A stretch of DNA of 7,950 nt, from NCBI GenBank assembly GCA_958422845.1, contig CATZPU010000043.1, forward strand, positions 1-7,950. The letters run 5' to 3'. The notes under the pieces are model-generated. The model ran no database searches. It saw nothing but the letters and a program-made list of their open reading frames with translations, and was not told the DNA's origin. Position numbers and translations under genes: made by a program. The stretch comes from an uncultured Lachnospiraceae bacterium (GTDB lineage: Bacteria; Bacillota; Clostridia; Lachnospirales; Lachnospiraceae). This document shows, piece after piece, positions 6,868 through 7,950 of the stretch (position 1 is the stretch's first letter; each line of letters starts with the position of its first letter).

Positions 6868-6933
6868 GGGGTTAGATGGAGTCGAACTTATTACGAAGTA
6901 TGATTTGTATGAATGATTTGCGACAGCTAATCT

Positions 6934-6963
6934 TTGCTTTTTCATATTGGAATATGATATAAT
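6934..6963 (+). promoter_or_regulatory. Extended -10 promoter of hsdM
   Basis: TGA followed by a perfect TATAAT (6955-6963) is a complete extended -10 element. TTGCTT (6934-6939) lies 18 bases upstream as a weak -35. The start site would be near 6970, leaving a leader of roughly 87 bases before the hsdM ATG. The spacer and start region are both palindromic (see the neighbouring entries), which suggests control by a DNA-binding protein. Confidence 0.65.
6942..6957. repeat. 16-bp palindrome in the hsdM promoter spacer (operator candidate)
   Basis: TCATATT-GG-AATATGA is a perfect inverted repeat with seven-base arms. It fills nearly all of the -35/-10 spacer and overlaps the TGn element. A protein bound here would block RNA polymerase. 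The sequence is AT-rich, which raises the chance of a coincidental palindrome. Confidence 0.5.
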
Positions 6964-7006
6964 ATTCTGTAACTGTTTAGTTTAAATAGTTACAGAATAT
7001 TTTTTT
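6961..7006 (+). terminator. Long inverted repeat with U-tract between the small gene and hsdM
   Basis: Left arm 6961-6979 pairs with right arm 6983-7001 over 19 positions, with one G-U and a GTT triloop. A T-run at 7000-7006 follows directly. For transcripts arriving from the small gene this is a strong intrinsic terminator on the + strand; there is no A-run before the left arm, so it should not work in reverse. The left arm starts inside the hsdM TATAAT, so RNA started at that promoter carries only part of the left arm and should escape termination. Confidence 0.8.
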
Positions 7007-7018
7007 GAATGAACATTC
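7007..7018. repeat. 12-bp palindrome in the hsdM leader
   Basis: GAATG-AA-CATTC is a perfect inverted repeat with five-base arms directly after the U-tract. It is short and may be chance, but it is the third palindrome within 77 bases around the hsdM promoter. Confidence 0.3.
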
Positions 7019-7056
7019 TTAATATAGAGTTTAATAGAACAATTGGAGGTAATTGT

Positions 7057-7950
7057 ATGTCAAGTGCGGCGCAAAGAGCAGAATTACAATCACAGATATG
7101 GAAAATAGCGAATGAAGTCAGGGGCTCGGTAGACGGATGGGATTTTAAACAATATGTATTAGGAACTCTTTTTTATCGCTTTATTAGTGAGAATTTTGCT
7201 AACTATATGGAAGGCGGAGATGATAGCATAAATTATGCACAACTAGATGATACAATTATCACAAAAGAAATCAAAGATGATGCGGTTAAAACAAAAGGAT
7301 ATTTTATCTATCCAAGTCAGTTGTTTTGCAGAATTGCAGCAAATGCAAATATAAATGAAAACTTGAATACAGACTTGAAAGATATATTTGATTCGATTGA
7401 AAATTCTGCAAATGGCTATTCGTCTGAAAATGATATGAAAGGGTTGTTTGCTGATTTTGATACGACAAGCAATCGATTGGGAAATACAGTAAAAGACAAA
7501 AATGCACGTTTAGCGGCTGTAATCAAAGGCGTTGAAGGACTTGATTTTGGAAATTTTGAAGAGAATCAAATTGATTTGTTTGGAGATGCATATGAGTTTC
7601 TGATTTCTAATTATGCAGCAAATGCAGGAAAATCAGGAGGAGAATTTTTTACACCGCAATGTGTTTCGAAACTAATTGCAAAACTTGCAATGCATGGTCA
7701 GAATAGTATTAACAAAATTTATGATCCAGCGGCAGGTTCTGGTTCGTTGTTGTTGCAGGCAAAAAAGCAATTTGATGAACATTTGATTGAAGAAGGATTC
7801 TTTGGACAGGAAATCAATCATACAACATATAATCTTGCGCGTATGAATATGTTTTTGCACAATGTAAACTATGATAAGTTTCATATTGCATTAGGTAATA
7901 CGTTGACAGAACCCCATTTTGGAAATGACAAGCCGTTTGATGCAATTGTG
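7057..7950 (+). CDS. hsdM: Type I restriction-modification methyltransferase subunit HsdM (3' end cut)
   Basis: The first 298 residues of an N6-adenine DNA methyltransferase are present; the frame is open at the window end. In type I systems two HsdM subunits join one HsdS specificity subunit to methylate the host site, and HsdR adds restriction. The N-terminal helical domain shows [20 protein letters not shown] (12-31) and [13 protein letters not shown] (35-47). The catalytic domain shows GGEFFTP (194-200), the S-adenosylmethionine loop [10 protein letters not shown] (223-232) and [20 protein letters not shown] (250-269). The NPPY/F catalytic motif is expected a few residues past the last visible DAIV and is not in view. 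GGAGG at 7045-7049 sits seven bases before the ATG. The gene is far more AT-rich than everything upstream, consistent with horizontal acquisition. hsdS and hsdR are expected downstream but not seen. Confidence 0.95.
   Translation, partial: MSSAAQRAELQSQIWKIANEVRGSVDGWDFKQYVLGTLFYRFISENFANYMEGGDDSINYAQLDDTIITKEIKDDAVKTKGYFIYPSQLFCRIAANANINENLNTDLKDIFDSIENSANGYSSENDMKGLFADFDTTSNRLGNTVKDKNARLAAVIKGVEGLDFGNFEENQIDLFGDAYEFLISNYAANAGKSGGEFFTPQCVSKLIAKLAMHGQNSINKIYDPAAGSGSLLLQAKKQFDEHLIEEGFFGQEINHTTYNLARMNMFLHNVNYDKFHIALGNTLTEPHFGNDKPFDAIV

Noticed and set aside
6868..6895. tRNA 3'-end remnant or attachment site on the reverse strand (GTTCGACTCC-like)
   Set aside because: The flanking bases do not form a T-stem and no cloverleaf can be drawn; the match is too short to support an integration site.
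7304..7884. Reverse-strand frames opposite hsdM (7304-7507, 7672-7884)
   Set aside because: The + strand encodes clear HsdM motifs across the whole stretch, and the reverse frames have no recognisable content.

Overview
The window looks like chromosomal DNA from an anaerobic Bacillota, most likely a Lachnospiraceae-type gut bacterium with an acetogen-like folate branch. This is inferred from gene content (an RnfC2-MetV-MetF methylene-tetrahydrofolate reductase cassette and a GH125 mannosidase), strong purine-rich ribosome binding sites, a TTG start and hairpin-plus-U-tract terminators. The species cannot be named from this sequence.

Layout, all genes on the + strand. Bases 2-1198 hold nearly all of coaBC (coenzyme A synthesis); only about three N-terminal codons are missing. 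After a 127-base purine-rich gap comes a complete cytoplasmic GH125 exo-alpha-mannosidase (1326-2612). A 235-base gap then carries an extended -10 promoter and a leader of roughly 125 bases. It leads into a three-gene operon (2848-6342): an RnfC-type NADH-oxidising subunit with a MetV-like N-terminal domain, then metV one base later, then metF. These should form a three-subunit NADH-dependent methylene-THF reductase that delivers methyl-THF for methionine synthesis or for the methyl branch of the Wood-Ljungdahl pathway. Two tandem intrinsic terminators (6343-6396 and 6439-6480) close the operon.

The second terminator is followed at once by a well-spaced sigma-A-type promoter (6484-6512), a leader with an imperfect hairpin, and a 75-residue unknown protein (6640-6867). 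After that the base composition falls sharply to AT-rich, and a type I restriction-modification methyltransferase gene, hsdM, begins at 7057 and runs off the window. Its control region is dense: an extended -10 promoter, a 16-bp palindrome filling most of the -35/-10 spacer, a 19-bp-arm inverted repeat with a U-tract that overlaps the -10 and the likely start site, and a 12-bp palindrome just downstream.

The two observations most worth following are the duplicated MetV module, fused to RnfC and also free-standing, in which one copy lacks a CxxC pair; and the nested promoter/palindrome/terminator region in front of the probably acquired hsdM locus. No wholly new system is visible. The hsdM locus is cut off, so what lies beyond it cannot be judged.
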